A stretch of DNA of 64,000 nt from Acidimicrobiia bacterium (GTDB taxonomy: Bacteria > Actinomycetota > Acidimicrobiia > Acidimicrobiales > VFJN01). Positions 8,403 to 16,824 of the stretch are shown one piece after another (the stretch's first letter is position 1; each line of letters starts with the position of its first letter). Made by a program: the position numbers and the translations under genes. The notes beneath the pieces were generated by a model, which was not told where the DNA came from, made no database searches, and saw nothing but the letters and a program-made list of their open reading frames with translations. The stretch spans positions 1 through 64,000 of the forward strand of contig SHVB01000005.1 in the NCBI GenBank assembly GCA_009694375.1, given 5' to 3'.

Positions 8403-8958
8403 CGGCGGTGCCCGCGTCGCTGAGACTCGCCGAGGTCAAGCGCAGCATCGTGAGCGAGCCGACCAGGCCGTAGAGGAAGAACGTCGGAGTGTTCCATCCG
8501 AGCGACCCGGGGCCATCGGCGAGGACTCCAGCGATGCCGAACAGGCAGGCACCGATCCACGGGGTGAGACCGCGAACGTCAGAGCGCTGCGGACCCAAGT
8601 AGAGCAAGATCGCAGCCATGTGGGCAGTTCCGAATCCCACGATCAGAGCCGCCGCCGGGAACGACGAGCCCTGAGCGGCGCCGAAGGCCCCGACGGCGAG
8701 TCCGAGGAACCCCGGCAAGAACATGCCGCTGCGCCGGAGGTAGGCCCGCTCGCTGATCTGACCACTCCACCGCATGGGGGCCAGAAGGCTGATCGGCCAA
8801 ACGATCATGGAGAGCACCAGGGCGATCAGCAGCCCATCGGAATCCGCCGTTGCGGCGAAGTACGCCACGATGGCGACGATCTCGACCCTCGCCAGTAGGT
8901 GCAACGCGGCGGCGTTCATGGTCTGGTCACTCATCGAGTCAGCACCCGCGCTCGCCAC
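8395..8958 (-). CDS. Hypothetical six-helix membrane protein
   Basis: 187 residues with about six hydrophobic segments, e.g. VEIVAIVAYFAATA, LLIALVLSMIVWPISLL, GFLGLAVGAFGAA and AALIVGFGTAHMAAILLYLG. GTG is used as start because GGGAG lies six bases upstream; an internal ATG eight codons later is possible. No family is recognised. It lies in the block between the two tRNA-Ser(GGA) copies and may have come in with the zinc genes, but no metal-binding motif is seen. Confidence 0.65.
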   Translation of the reverse strand: MASAGADSMSDQTMNAAALHLLARVEIVAIVAYFAATADSDGLLIALVLSMIVWPISLLAPMRWSGQISERAYLRRSGMFLPGFLGLAVGAFGAAQGSSFPAAALIVGFGTAHMAAILLYLGPQRSDVRGLTPWIGACLFGIAGVLADGPGSLGWNTPTFFLYGLVGSLTMLRLTSASLSDAGTAVS

Positions 8959-9265
8959 TACCCGCTCCCGCAGTCCTCAGGCTCCTCGTGCTCTTCGTGG
9001 TGGCGGTAAGGGCGGTGTCGGTAGGTTCCCCGTTGGAAGGATGCGGATCGAATCGATCGGATGCTGCGGGTAGATCCGAGTTGGTCGTGGTGGAACCAGC
9101 GAACGACACCGCTGGTGACATCGGTGGTGGTCTCGACGCGAAGGAGCGGGAACCACCCGATTGGTCCCATCCAGACGCCCGACACGTCGCCGTCAGCTCC
9201 TCGACGACCATCACGCCAACCAGGCTCGCGCGCCCGACAATGATCGCAACGCCCATCCCCGCCGG

Positions 9266-9424
9266 CGCGTCGCCCGAGATCCTGAAATGGCGAAGCAGAT
9301 ACCCGTCCGGGTTCCCCACCACAAACTGAAGATTGCCCACCTCCGACGTGTCGGCGCGGTACCAACGCTCTTCCCAGTAACCATCATGGGGGCAATGGAC
9401 GTGGCCCTCATATAGGAGTAAGAA
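9266..9424 (-). pseudogene. Remnant of a VOC/glyoxalase-type (bleomycin-resistance-like) gene
   Basis: Reading on the minus strand, the frame gives HDGYWEERWYRADTSEVGN followed by LQFVVGNPDGYLLRHF, the typical C-terminal half of VOC proteins of the bleomycin-resistance type. The N-terminal half is missing (a stop occurs just upstream), and after YLLR the ending continues in another frame as FQDLGRR, meaning a one-base frameshift. No start codon or ribosome site fits. The rest of the 8959-9442 gap holds no convincing gene; it contains a short ctcctcgtgctcttcgtggt run of low-complexity type. Confidence 0.75.
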
Positions 9425-9434
9425 CTATTCCTGT
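9418..9434. promoter_or_regulatory. Upstream Zur-like box of the zinc operon
   Basis: GTAAGAACTATTCCTGT matches the downstream palindrome at 13 of 17 positions with the same GAA-N3-TTC-like core. Two such sites 46 bases apart upstream of a zinc-uptake operon suggest cooperative Zur repression. Inference from sequence only. Confidence 0.5.
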
Positions 9435-9442
9435 ATCTCACT

Positions 9443-9471
9443 TTGACAACGACTCTCACTTCTATAAGAAT
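9443..9471 (+). promoter_or_regulatory. znuA promoter, probably leaderless
   Basis: A consensus -35 TTGACA (9443-9448) is followed after 16 bases by TAAGAAT as -10. Transcription would start about 7-8 bases later, at or one base before the ATG used for znuA, so the mRNA would have no leader. There is no Shine-Dalgarno in front of that ATG. Leaderless genes are common in actinobacteria. Confidence 0.55.
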
Positions 9472-9480
9472 GATTCCTAT
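9464..9480. promoter_or_regulatory. Zur-like operator overlapping the znuA -10 and start codon
   Basis: The 17-mer ATAAGAATGATTCCTAT is a near-perfect palindrome (ATAnGAATnATTCnTAT). It covers the -10 region and reaches the start codon, the ideal place for a repressor. A Fur-family gene (zur) lies at the end of the same cluster. Known Zur boxes share an AT-rich inverted repeat with a TGA/ATT-type centre; exact correspondence is inferred. Confidence 0.6.
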
Positions 9481-10426
9481 GCTCTTTTCTCGTCGCATTG
9501 CCGTGGCTGCAACAGTCCTGTCGCTGCTCGCCGTACTGGCTGGTTGTGGTGAAGACACCGACGGTTCGCCGGAGACCACCGGAGGCTCGGAAAGCGCCAT
9601 GCGGCTCAGCGCGTCGTTCTACCCCCTGGCATGGATGGCCGAGGAGGTGGGCGGCGAACACGTGGAGGTCAGCAACCTCACCCCCCCCGGCGCCGAGCCG
9701 CATGATCTGGAGCTCACGCCGTCGGACGTCGCGGCGGTGTCCGATGCCGACCTTGTCGTCTATCTGAGCGGATTCCAGCCCGCGGTGGATGAGGCTGTCA
9801 CCCAGGCCGACCAGGCCGCGGTGTTCGACGCGGCGGAGTGGGCCGACCTGAGCCTCACCTACACGCCGATCGAGGAAGGCGAGGAGGAGACCGACGAGGC
9901 CGGGGCGGTGGATCCCCACTTCTGGCTCGACCCAGCACGTTTCGCCGCGGTCGCGACGGCCTTCGCTGAGCAACTGAGCGAGAGGGATCCGAAGCACGCC
10001 GCCGACTTCGAGGCGAACCTCGCCAGTCTGACCGACCGTCTTGAGGACGTGGACGCCGACTTCAAAACCGGATTGGCGGACTGCACCAGCGAGAACGTCG
10101 TGACTAGTCACAACGCCTTCGGCTATCTCGCCGATCGCTACGGCATGGTCCAGGTGGGCATCACCGGGCTCACTCCCGAGGAGGAGCCCTCCCCCGCCGA
10201 CCTGGCCGCCGTCACGCAGTTCGTCGAGGAGAACGACGTCCAGACCATCTACTTCGAGACCCTTGTCAGCCCGGACATCGCCAAAGCGGTCGCCGCCGAG
10301 GCGGAGGTCGACACCGACGTGCTCGATCCGCTGGAGGGCCTCAACGACGAGTCCCAGGGAAGTGACTACCTTGAGGTGATGGCCTCGAACCTTGCCAACC
10401 TTCGTCGGGGCCAAGACTGCTCCTGA
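9479..10426 (+). CDS. znuA: Zinc ABC transporter, substrate-binding lipoprotein
   Basis: 315 residues. The signal peptide ends in the lipobox LAGC (Cys23), so the protein is anchored outside the membrane. Cluster A-1 metal sites are visible: His in GAEPHDLEL (about residue 78), His in DPHFWLDP (about 147), His in TSHNAFGYL (about 210), and a C-terminal Asp in the VDTDVLDPLEG area. The loop that is His-rich in many ZnuA proteins is acidic here (PIEEGEEETDEAG). ATG at 9479 gives the best signal peptide; an ATG nine bases earlier is possible. First gene of the znuA-C-B operon. Confidence 0.9.
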   Translation: MLFSRRIAVAATVLSLLAVLAGCGEDTDGSPETTGGSESAMRLSASFYPLAWMAEEVGGEHVEVSNLTPPGAEPHDLELTPSDVAAVSDADLVVYLSGFQPAVDEAVTQADQAAVFDAAEWADLSLTYTPIEEGEEETDEAGAVDPHFWLDPARFAAVATAFAEQLSERDPKHAADFEANLASLTDRLEDVDADFKTGLADCTSENVVTSHNAFGYLADRYGMVQVGITGLTPEEEPSPADLAAVTQFVEENDVQTIYFETLVSPDIAKAVAAEAEVDTDVLDPLEGLNDESQGSDYLEVMASNLANLRRGQDCS

Positions 10427-11187
10427 CCCCGACTCCGACGGGGCCAGTCCTCGAGCTCGCTGCTGCCCGGATCGGCTACAACGGCCAGGCGGTCATCGAC
10501 GGGATCGACCTCTCGATCAACCGGGGCGAAGTCGTTGCGATCCTGGGGTCGAACGGCTCGGGTAAGTCCACCCTCGTGCGAGGGGTGCTGGGGCTCGCTC
10601 AACACCAAGGTGGCCGCATCCACATCTTCGGCACGCCCATCGATCATCTCCGCGATCGATGGCGCGTGGGCTATGTGCCTCAGCGGCACACGCTGGCGAC
10701 CGGCATTCCGGCCACCGTACGCGAGGTCGTGAGCTCGGGTCGGCTCTCGCGATCCTTGCGCTGGCGCCGCGACACACCGGAGGGACGGGCCATGGTCAGT
10801 GCGGCCATCGAGCGCGTCGGGTTGGCCGGCCATGAACGAGCGCTCGTCGGCGAGCTATCAGGCGGTCAGCAGCGACGGGTCTTGGTTGCCCGAGCGCTGG
10901 CGTCTGATGCCGAGCTCTTGATCCTGGACGAACCCGGCGCGGGCGTCGATGCCGAGAACCAGCAGGCTCTCGCCACAACGATGCAGCGGCTGGCGGAAGC
11001 CGGGACCACGATCCTCTTGGTAGCCCACGAGCTCGGCCCGGCGGCGCCGATCATCACCCGCGTCGTCCTCATGCAGGCGGGGCGCATCGCCTACGACGGC
11101 CCCCCACGCGATCGAGACGTGCATGATCCCGATCACCACCACCTCGACGCGCCTCCACTTTCGAGTCGGTTCGGTCTGGGCGGCTGA
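10423..11187 (+). CDS. znuC: Zinc ABC transporter ATP-binding protein, CTG start
   Basis: 254 residues. All ABC motifs are present: Walker A GSNGSGKST, Q-loop VGYVPQ, signature LSGGQQ, Walker B LLILDEP, and switch His in VAHE. The domain begins well before the first ATG or GTG of this frame; between the upstream in-frame stop and the conserved LELAAARIGYNG strand there is no ATG, GTG or TTG. CTG at 10423 overlaps the znuA stop as CTGA, like an ATGA coupling, and is the best start. The C-terminus ends in a His/Asp-rich tail (HDPDHHHLDAPP) that may sense zinc. Confidence 0.88.
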   Translation: MTPTPTGPVLELAAARIGYNGQAVIDGIDLSINRGEVVAILGSNGSGKSTLVRGVLGLAQHQGGRIHIFGTPIDHLRDRWRVGYVPQRHTLATGIPATVREVVSSGRLSRSLRWRRDTPEGRAMVSAAIERVGLAGHERALVGELSGGQQRRVLVARALASDAELLILDEPGAGVDAENQQALATTMQRLAEAGTTILLVAHELGPAAPIITRVVLMQAGRIAYDGPPRDRDVHDPDHHHLDAPPLSSRFGLGG

Positions 11188-11189
11188 GC

Positions 11190-12068
11190 ATGCTCAAGTA
11201 CGACTTCATGCAGCGGGCGCTGGCGGCGGCGATCCTCGTAGGTTTCACCGCCCCGACGGTCGGCGTGCACCTCGTGCAGCGTCGCCTCGCGCTCATCGGC
11301 GATGGGCTCGGTCACGTGGCGATCCTCGGTGTCGCGGTGGGGGTGGTGACGGGGCGGGCTCCGGTGCTCACCGCACTGGCCTTCGCGGCGGCGGGGGCAG
11401 TGGCCATCGAAGTGATCCGATATCGAGGACGTACCAGCGGCGATGTAGCGCTCGCCATCCTCTTCTACGGCGGGATCGCGGGGGGTGTCGTGGTGATCTC
11501 CCTGGCCCCGGGCGGAACGCCTGGCAACCTCAACGCGTACCTCTTCGGCGCCATCACGACCACGACCAGAGCCGACATTGTGACCTTCGCTGTCCTCAGT
11601 GCCGTGGTGCTCACCGTGACGATCGGCCTCGGTCGGTATCTGTTCGCGGTCAGCCACGACGAGGAGTTCGCCCGAGCGGCCGGTCTCCCGGTCTTGGCCA
11701 TCAACCTTGCCCTGGCCCTCGTGACGGCGATCACCGTGGTGGTGTCGATGCGGGTGGTGGGCCTGTTGCTGATCAGCGCTCTGATGATCGTCCCGGTGGC
11801 GACTGCTCAGCTCGTCGCCCGCAGCTTCCGTGCCACGGTTACCGTGGCGGTGACCCTCGGAGTGGCCGAGTCGGTGGCCGGCATCTGGATCTCCTTTGAG
11901 TCCGACACCCCCTCGGGCGGCACCATCGTGCTGACCGCCATCGCGGCCTTCGCGATCGTGGCATCGATCGCGGCGGCGAGACGAGCCCTCTCACACTCAA
12001 GTCGCGCTCATCCCGTCACCGCATCCGAGCCGCCGGCTCAGGATGCGGCGCCCCTGCTGCCCCGCTGA
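11190..12068 (+). CDS. znuB: Zinc ABC transporter permease
   Basis: 292 residues with about eight hydrophobic segments, ABC-3 family. Characteristic stretches are RRLALIGDGLGHVAILGVA, the coupling-helix region, and VVSMRVVGLLLISALMIVPVATAQ. It forms the membrane channel that ZnuC energises and ZnuA feeds. It starts two bases after the znuC stop. The C-terminus is a hydrophilic tail of about 25 residues. The 151 bases to the convergent zur gene show nothing further. Confidence 0.93.
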   Translation: MLKYDFMQRALAAAILVGFTAPTVGVHLVQRRLALIGDGLGHVAILGVAVGVVTGRAPVLTALAFAAAGAVAIEVIRYRGRTSGDVALAILFYGGIAGGVVVISLAPGGTPGNLNAYLFGAITTTTRADIVTFAVLSAVVLTVTIGLGRYLFAVSHDEEFARAAGLPVLAINLALALVTAITVVVSMRVVGLLLISALMIVPVATAQLVARSFRATVTVAVTLGVAESVAGIWISFESDTPSGGTIVLTAIAAFAIVASIAAARRALSHSSRAHPVTASEPPAQDAAPLLPR

Positions 12069-12219
12069 CCACCGGTACTGCCTCCCGCCCCTTGCGGTGG
12101 GTCGCACGCCCGTTTCTCGACCAGGCCAGGTGACGATGTTGGTGCCCGGATCACGCGGCGATGGCCGTCGACGGGGCCGACGGCACCGTCCGGAATCTCC
12201 CGACTGAAGGTGGTGGCGG

Positions 12220-12678
12220 CTAGCGCGCCGCATGACACGCGGCGCACACACCGAGCAGATCCAAGCGATGGGCCGTCGCCACGAAGCCGTTCGCCTTGAC
12301 GACCCTCGCCAGCGCCTTGTCCACCGTCTGCTCCACCGCGGACGAGACCGTGAAGTCGTCCACTCGGCCACACGCGGTACAGATCAGGTGGTGATGGTGG
12401 CCGATGAGATCCTCGGCCATCTCAAAGCGAGCATGCTCACCGCTACCTGCGATTCGAGTGACGATCCCCGCCTCCTCTAGCACCGCCAGGTTCCGGTACA
12501 CGGAGCTCTGGGCCAAGTCCGCTTGGCCCGCTAGCAGCTCCGGCAGCGTGGCCGGACGGGGAACGGCAATCAGCAACGACACCAACCGCCGCCGGCCACT
12601 CGTGTACAGGTGCCCGCCGGAACGTAAGCGCTCGAGCACCGCGGCATGCAGATTATCCTCAACCGGTTTACTCACCAC
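12220..12678 (-). CDS. zur: Zinc uptake regulator, Fur family
   Basis: 152 residues from the GTG chosen. A winged-helix domain (LAQSSVYRNLAVLEEAGIV is the recognition helix) is followed by a dimerisation domain with HHHHLICTACGRVDDF and a C-terminal CAACHAAR; the two CxxC pairs bind structural zinc. The frame is open 102 bases further up to a TTG, but that extension does not resemble a Fur N-terminus. Zn-loaded Zur should repress the convergent znuA operon, whose promoter carries matching palindromes. Confidence 0.88.
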   Translation of the reverse strand: MVSKPVEDNLHAAVLERLRSGGHLYTSGRRRLVSLLIAVPRPATLPELLAGQADLAQSSVYRNLAVLEEAGIVTRIAGSGEHARFEMAEDLIGHHHHLICTACGRVDDFTVSSAVEQTVDKALARVVKANGFVATAHRLDLLGVCAACHAAR

Positions 12679-12837
12679 CGTTGCACCATACCCGTGCCGG
12701 AAACCTGCACGGGCAAGGTCAACGACGGCATCGGTGGGTACCCGATCGGCGACGGCTCCAAGCCATGCCGGACAAGCCAAGGCGACGACGAGCAGGTTTC
12801 ACGGGGACCACCTTTCAGAAGGACGCGCTATCGCGAA

Positions 12838-13467
<630 letters not shown>

Positions 13468-13547
13468 TGATCCCGCCCATTACGAAAAATCCGGTGTTAC
13501 GCTCCCGTTCCCGTCAGGCTCCTCTCGTACTCGGAAAGAACCGTCCC

Positions 13548-13898
13548 ATGGCGTCGATAACCGTGACGGATAAAGCGGTGTCAGTGCACTTCTCCCGCTG
13601 GGAGAAAATTGCGGGCATGCTCCGAGACATCGACGTACCTCGGGCCGACATCGCTGATGTGACCGTTGCCCCGGATGGCGTGGCGGCGGTGCATGGGATG
13701 CGTTCCCCCGGCTTTAGCCTGCCGGGCTACCGAAAGGCCGGCACCTACCGAAGCCGCAATAAACGGGTGCTGGTTTCGGTCAAACGGGGCGAGCCGGCGC
13801 TGCGGCTCACCGGCCGGGCCGGAAGTGATTCCCCCGACATTCTCATCGGCAGCGCGCAGGCCGCCGCCATCGCCGAGGAACTCCAGAAATCTCTGTGA
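13548..13898 (+). CDS. Conserved actinobacterial protein, small beta-rich domain (PH-like)
   Basis: 116 residues, ATG with GGAAAG a few bases upstream. The pattern (an HFSRWEKIAGMLRDIDVPRA stretch, then IADVTVAPDGVAAVHGMRSPG, then an LPGYRKAGTYRSR turn) resembles a widespread actinobacterial protein that looks like a small bacterial PH-type domain. Function is not known to me. The stop overlaps the GTG start of the alpha/beta-hydrolase, so both are made together. Confidence 0.75.
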   Translation: MASITVTDKAVSVHFSRWEKIAGMLRDIDVPRADIADVTVAPDGVAAVHGMRSPGFSLPGYRKAGTYRSRNKRVLVSVKRGEPALRLTGRAGSDSPDILIGSAQAAAIAEELQKSL

Positions 13899-14839
13899 CC
13901 GCCGCGTTCGCGTCACACCCCTTCGACTTGGCGATCGCCACAGGAGTGCTCCCCGCCCTCTTGTGCTCACCGCCTGGATCACCCCCGCCGTGGGCCACCG
14001 CGCTGCTCCTCCCCGGCTCCGGACCGATCGATCACGACGGCAATGCGCCCGGGGCACCGCTGGGGATTCAGCTCGCCCTGGCCGAAGCCCTGGCGGTGGC
14101 GGGAATGGCGTCGGTCAGGTTTGACCGGAGAGGCGTTGCCGATGACCACGACTGGAAGGACGCCACCTTTTCCGACAACTACGCCGACGCCCGACAGGCA
14201 TGGCTAGCAATGGCGGCGGACCCTCGCGTCGATACCCAAAAGATGGTGCTCATCGGTCACTCCGAAGGAGCGCTCCACGCCACCCAACTGGCCGCTGATG
14301 GCGCGCTCCGGCCAGCACCGTGCGCCACCGTGCTGCTGGCGGGTTCGGCGCAACTCGGCCGCGACGTTTTGCTGCGCCAAGCCCGGTTGATCGGCCGATC
14401 GTCGCAACCGGGCGAAGGCCAGAGCCAAGCGGCCCATGCCGCCGCCATCCTCGAGCAGGCCGAGGAGGCGCAGCGCCAGATCCGAGCAACCTCGACCAAC
14501 GTGGCCGAAGTTTCTGGGGTGTCCATCAACGCCGGGTGGCTCCGACAGTTCCTCGACTACAACCCGAAACCGGACCTGCTCGAGGTACGCGGCCCCATGC
14601 TTGCCATCACCGGTGACAAGGACCTGCAGGTCGACCCTGACGACCTCACCACCATGGCCGAAGCCGTGCCGGGACCGTGTCGCACCCTCCGTCCCGCCGA
14701 TCTCACCCACCTCCTGCGCCACGACCCCGCCCCGCCGACCCTGGCCGACTACCCGCGCCAAATCGCCGAACCGGTAGACACCGAGGTCATCGACACGGTG
14801 TGCCAATGGTTGACCGGTCTCGTGGTGAAGGCTCCCTGA
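13895..14839 (+). CDS. Alpha/beta-hydrolase family protein
   Basis: 314 residues, GTG start overlapping the previous stop (GTGA). Oxyanion-region motif LLPGSGPIDHDGN, nucleophile elbow GHSEGA, a likely acid in ITGDKDLQV, and His in LTHLLRHD complete a plausible catalytic triad. The arrangement is like the acyl-peptidase/esterase group (COG1073-type). Substrate unknown. The last codons of this gene are the part duplicated ahead of the truncated tadA. Confidence 0.85.
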   Translation: MTAAFASHPFDLAIATGVLPALLCSPPGSPPPWATALLLPGSGPIDHDGNAPGAPLGIQLALAEALAVAGMASVRFDRRGVADDHDWKDATFSDNYADARQAWLAMAADPRVDTQKMVLIGHSEGALHATQLAADGALRPAPCATVLLAGSAQLGRDVLLRQARLIGRSSQPGEGQSQAAHAAAILEQAEEAQRQIRATSTNVAEVSGVSINAGWLRQFLDYNPKPDLLEVRGPMLAITGDKDLQVDPDDLTTMAEAVPGPCRTLRPADLTHLLRHDPAPPTLADYPRQIAEPVDTEVIDTVCQWLTGLVVKAP

Positions 14840-15143
14840 CGCCGGCCGGCAGGCTCCGCCCTGCCTGCCCCCGATACCCTGCCCCCGATGCCTGCCTTCG
14901 TCTCCGATGCCGATGCCATGGCCCTCGCCCTCGAGCAGGCCCGAGCGGCGGGCGCTCGCGGCGATGTTCCCGTGGGCGCCGTCGTGGTCCACGACGGACA
15001 GATCATTGCCCAAGCCGGCAACGAGCGTGAGCTGCGCCACGACCCCACCGCCCACGCCGAGGTGCTGGCCCTCCAGGCCGCCGCCGAGGTACTCGGTACC
15101 TGGAGGCTGACCGGGGCCACCCTGGTGGTCACCCTTGAACCCT
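14806..15143 (+). repeat. Right copy of the hydrolase-end/tadA duplication (R2')
   Basis: The parental copy of the segment repeated at 12838-13174: last codons of the alpha/beta-hydrolase, intergenic region, and tadA up to the codons for TLEP. Beyond this point tadA continues normally with PCPMC. Confidence 0.92.
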
Positions 15144-15349
15144 GCCCCATGTGTGCCGGGGCCCTCCTCGCCGCTCGGGTACAACGCGTGGTGTTCGGGG
15201 CGGCCAACACGGAGAACGGATCGTGCGGCACCCTCTACAATCTGTGTGTCGATCCTCGCCTCAACCACGAGGTCGAGGTAGTCCACGGAGTCGAGGCGGC
15301 GGCCTCCACCGCCCTTCTCGGGGAGTTCTTCGCCACCCGTCGCCTCTGA
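14888..15349 (+). CDS. tadA: tRNA-specific adenosine-34 deaminase
   Basis: 153 residues. The zinc-dependent deaminase motifs are HAEV (catalytic Glu) and PCPMCAGAL (two Cys ligands); GTLYNLCVDPRLNH is typical of TadA. It converts A34 to inosine in tRNA-Arg(ACG) and is usually essential. A start-proximal copy of 85 codons lies 1,969 bases upstream. tRNA-Ser(CGA) follows 42 bases downstream. Confidence 0.97.
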   Translation: MPAFVSDADAMALALEQARAAGARGDVPVGAVVVHDGQIIAQAGNERELRHDPTAHAEVLALQAAAEVLGTWRLTGATLVVTLEPCPMCAGALLAARVQRVVFGAANTENGSCGTLYNLCVDPRLNHEVEVVHGVEAAASTALLGEFFATRRL

Positions 15350-15391
15350 GGTCTTGGATACCGCCTCCGTCCTCCTAGTACCCTGCGCAGC

Positions 15392-15481
15392 GGAGAGCTG
15401 CCAGAGCGGACGAATGGGACGGTCTCGAAAACCGTTGTGGGTTTCGGCTCACCGTGGGTTCGAATCCCACGCTCTCCGCCA
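15392..15481 (+). tRNA. tRNA-Ser(CGA)
   Basis: 90-base class II tRNA: acceptor GGAGAGC/GCTCTCC, discriminator G, encoded CCA. Anticodon stem ACGGT/ACCGT with loop CTCGAAA gives CGA (reads UCG). It has a long variable arm and T arm GTGGG-TTCGAAT-CCCAC. It is followed by the same ctgggtcaatcgaccagggc hairpin-like block seen after the two tRNA-Ser(GGA) genes. Confidence 0.98.
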
Positions 15482-15509
15482 CCTGTCGTTCTTTCGAACT
15501 CAACAGAGG

Positions 15510-15612
15510 TGAGAAGGTCTGGGTCAATCGACCAGGGCCTCTGCGTTGGTACTCAGAACGCCGATCGGCGTCGAACGGGATCACGTCTCCGGAGACCTCT
15601 GGTGAGACCGGA
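15510..15612 (+). repeat. Third copy of the post-tRNA-Ser downstream module
   Basis: After this different tRNA-Ser the blocks tctgggtcaatcgaccaggg, cgttggta, tcggcgtcgaacgggatcac and tctccggagacctctgg recur in the same order as after the two tRNA-Ser(GGA) copies. The hairpin is weaker here (GGTCTGG against CCAGGGCC). The rest of the 200 bases to the next gene has no coding signal. Confidence 0.75.
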
Positions 15613-15683
15613 CGAGCGGGCTTGCCGCACCCGTGGATCGTGGTCGGCCCCATCGGCGAGCGCTGACGAACCAAGGGGCTCCT

Positions 15684-16573
15684 CTAGATGGCCGCTGTGA
15701 GTGGGTCGTAGCTGTAGACCCACTCGAGGGGTCCAAAACCTGCGACTCCACTAGCCAAGAACTCATCACGGCCCTGCCGCATCGGCCCATCCGGCCTATG
15801 AAACAGATCTCGGTTCATGAACGACGTGGTTTGTACGCGCGCAGTTCGGCCTTGCCGCGCGGTTTCGTACCGGCGCAGCGCAGCAACGGCTGCGGCGCCG
15901 TCGGGGCCGTCACCGGCGTGAACGTCGTCGAGACAACGTGCGAGAATCGGGGCATCTTCGATTGCTTGACATGACCCCTGCGCCATGAACGGAAGCACCG
16001 GGTGGCATGCATCGCCGAGCAACGTTGTGCTGCCGATGCCCCACTGCTCGAGCGGTTCGCGGTCGTACAGGGCCCAACGAAAAACGGGTTCTTCAACACG
16101 ATCCAGAATCGAAAGGAGTTCTGGCGACCAACCTGCGAAACGCTCACGGAGATCGTCGAGGCGTCGTCGCCCGGCTCAACGTGTGTCACGCGGCTAGCCA
16201 GCGACACGTTGATAGTGGGCACAGCAGCAACTGCTTGAGCGAGGATTTCGATGAGGTCTGTGCGGGCCACGCTCGCCAGCGGCATGCCGTACTGGTCGGC
16301 GAACGCCTCGTCGAAGTCGTTGGCTCGGATGATTGAGTCGTCTTCCCAACGGCGAAACACCATCCGCTCGGGATGCACCGAGATCGCGTCAAAGGCATCG
16401 CCCAAGCCGAGCGAGCGCAAGACACACCCAGCGTTCAGACTGATCTGAACTCCGGCACCCACTTCGCGAATCGCCGAAGACCGCTCAAAGACCGCCACAT
16501 CGTGGCCGCGGCGCGCCATAACCAACGCCGAGGTGAGGCCGCCGATGCCTCCCCCAACAATTCCGAACCGCAT
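15684..16573 (-). pseudogene. Broken FAD-dependent aromatic-ring monooxygenase
   Basis: The N-terminal ~140 codons encode an FAD-binding fold (VGGGIGGLTSALVMARRGHD, then VFERSSAIREVGAGVQIS), as in salicylate or 3-hydroxybenzoate hydroxylases. After VTHVEPGDDA the frame is lost; the family sequence resumes in another frame as RFAGWSPELLSILDRVEE, FRWALYDREPLEQWG and the GDACHPVLPFMAQGSCQ motif, ending at 15684. About 130 family residues between the two parts are missing, so there is a large deletion plus a frameshift. The start has a good AAGGAG eight bases upstream, so it decayed from a working gene. Confidence 0.9.
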
Positions 16574-16578
16574 GAGAG

Positions 16579-16824
16579 CTACTCCTTACTCAGGCCGGAA
16601 ATCGCCCGAGCGATGACGAAGTCGGCCAGGGAACCCACGGTAGTCGTTGCGGTCGCCCGGGTCGTCGGGATCTGGCGCTCGGTGGGGGCGGCGGTGGGGG
16701 CGGCGTTGTCATTGCGGCTGCAGGCCGACAGGACGGTGGCCGAGAGCACCAGGACCGGCGCCGACCCGCGCCGTGCCGCGCGCTTTTGATCAGACGGGAT
16801 GCTACGAGTGTGCGTGTTCGGCAT
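16579..16824 (-). CDS. Short putative lipoprotein
   Basis: 81 residues. A basic region followed by VLVLSATVLSAC gives a lipoprotein signal with Cys at about residue 35; the rest is Thr/Ala/Pro-rich with no known domain. The start overlaps the end of the CDF exporter gene and its last codons contain the ribosome site of the broken monooxygenase. It may be a small real lipoprotein or the N-terminal stub of a longer gene lost in the same deletion events. No function is assigned. Confidence 0.45.
   Translation of the reverse strand: MPNTHTRSIPSDQKRAARRGSAPVLVLSATVLSACSRNDNAAPTAAPTERQIPTTRATATTTVGSLADFVIARAISGLSKE

Noticed and set aside
12679-12780. N-terminal extension of Zur from an upstream TTG
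   Set aside because: The added 34 residues do not resemble any Fur-family N-terminus and the TTG has no ribosome site; GTG at 12678 gives a normal-length Zur.
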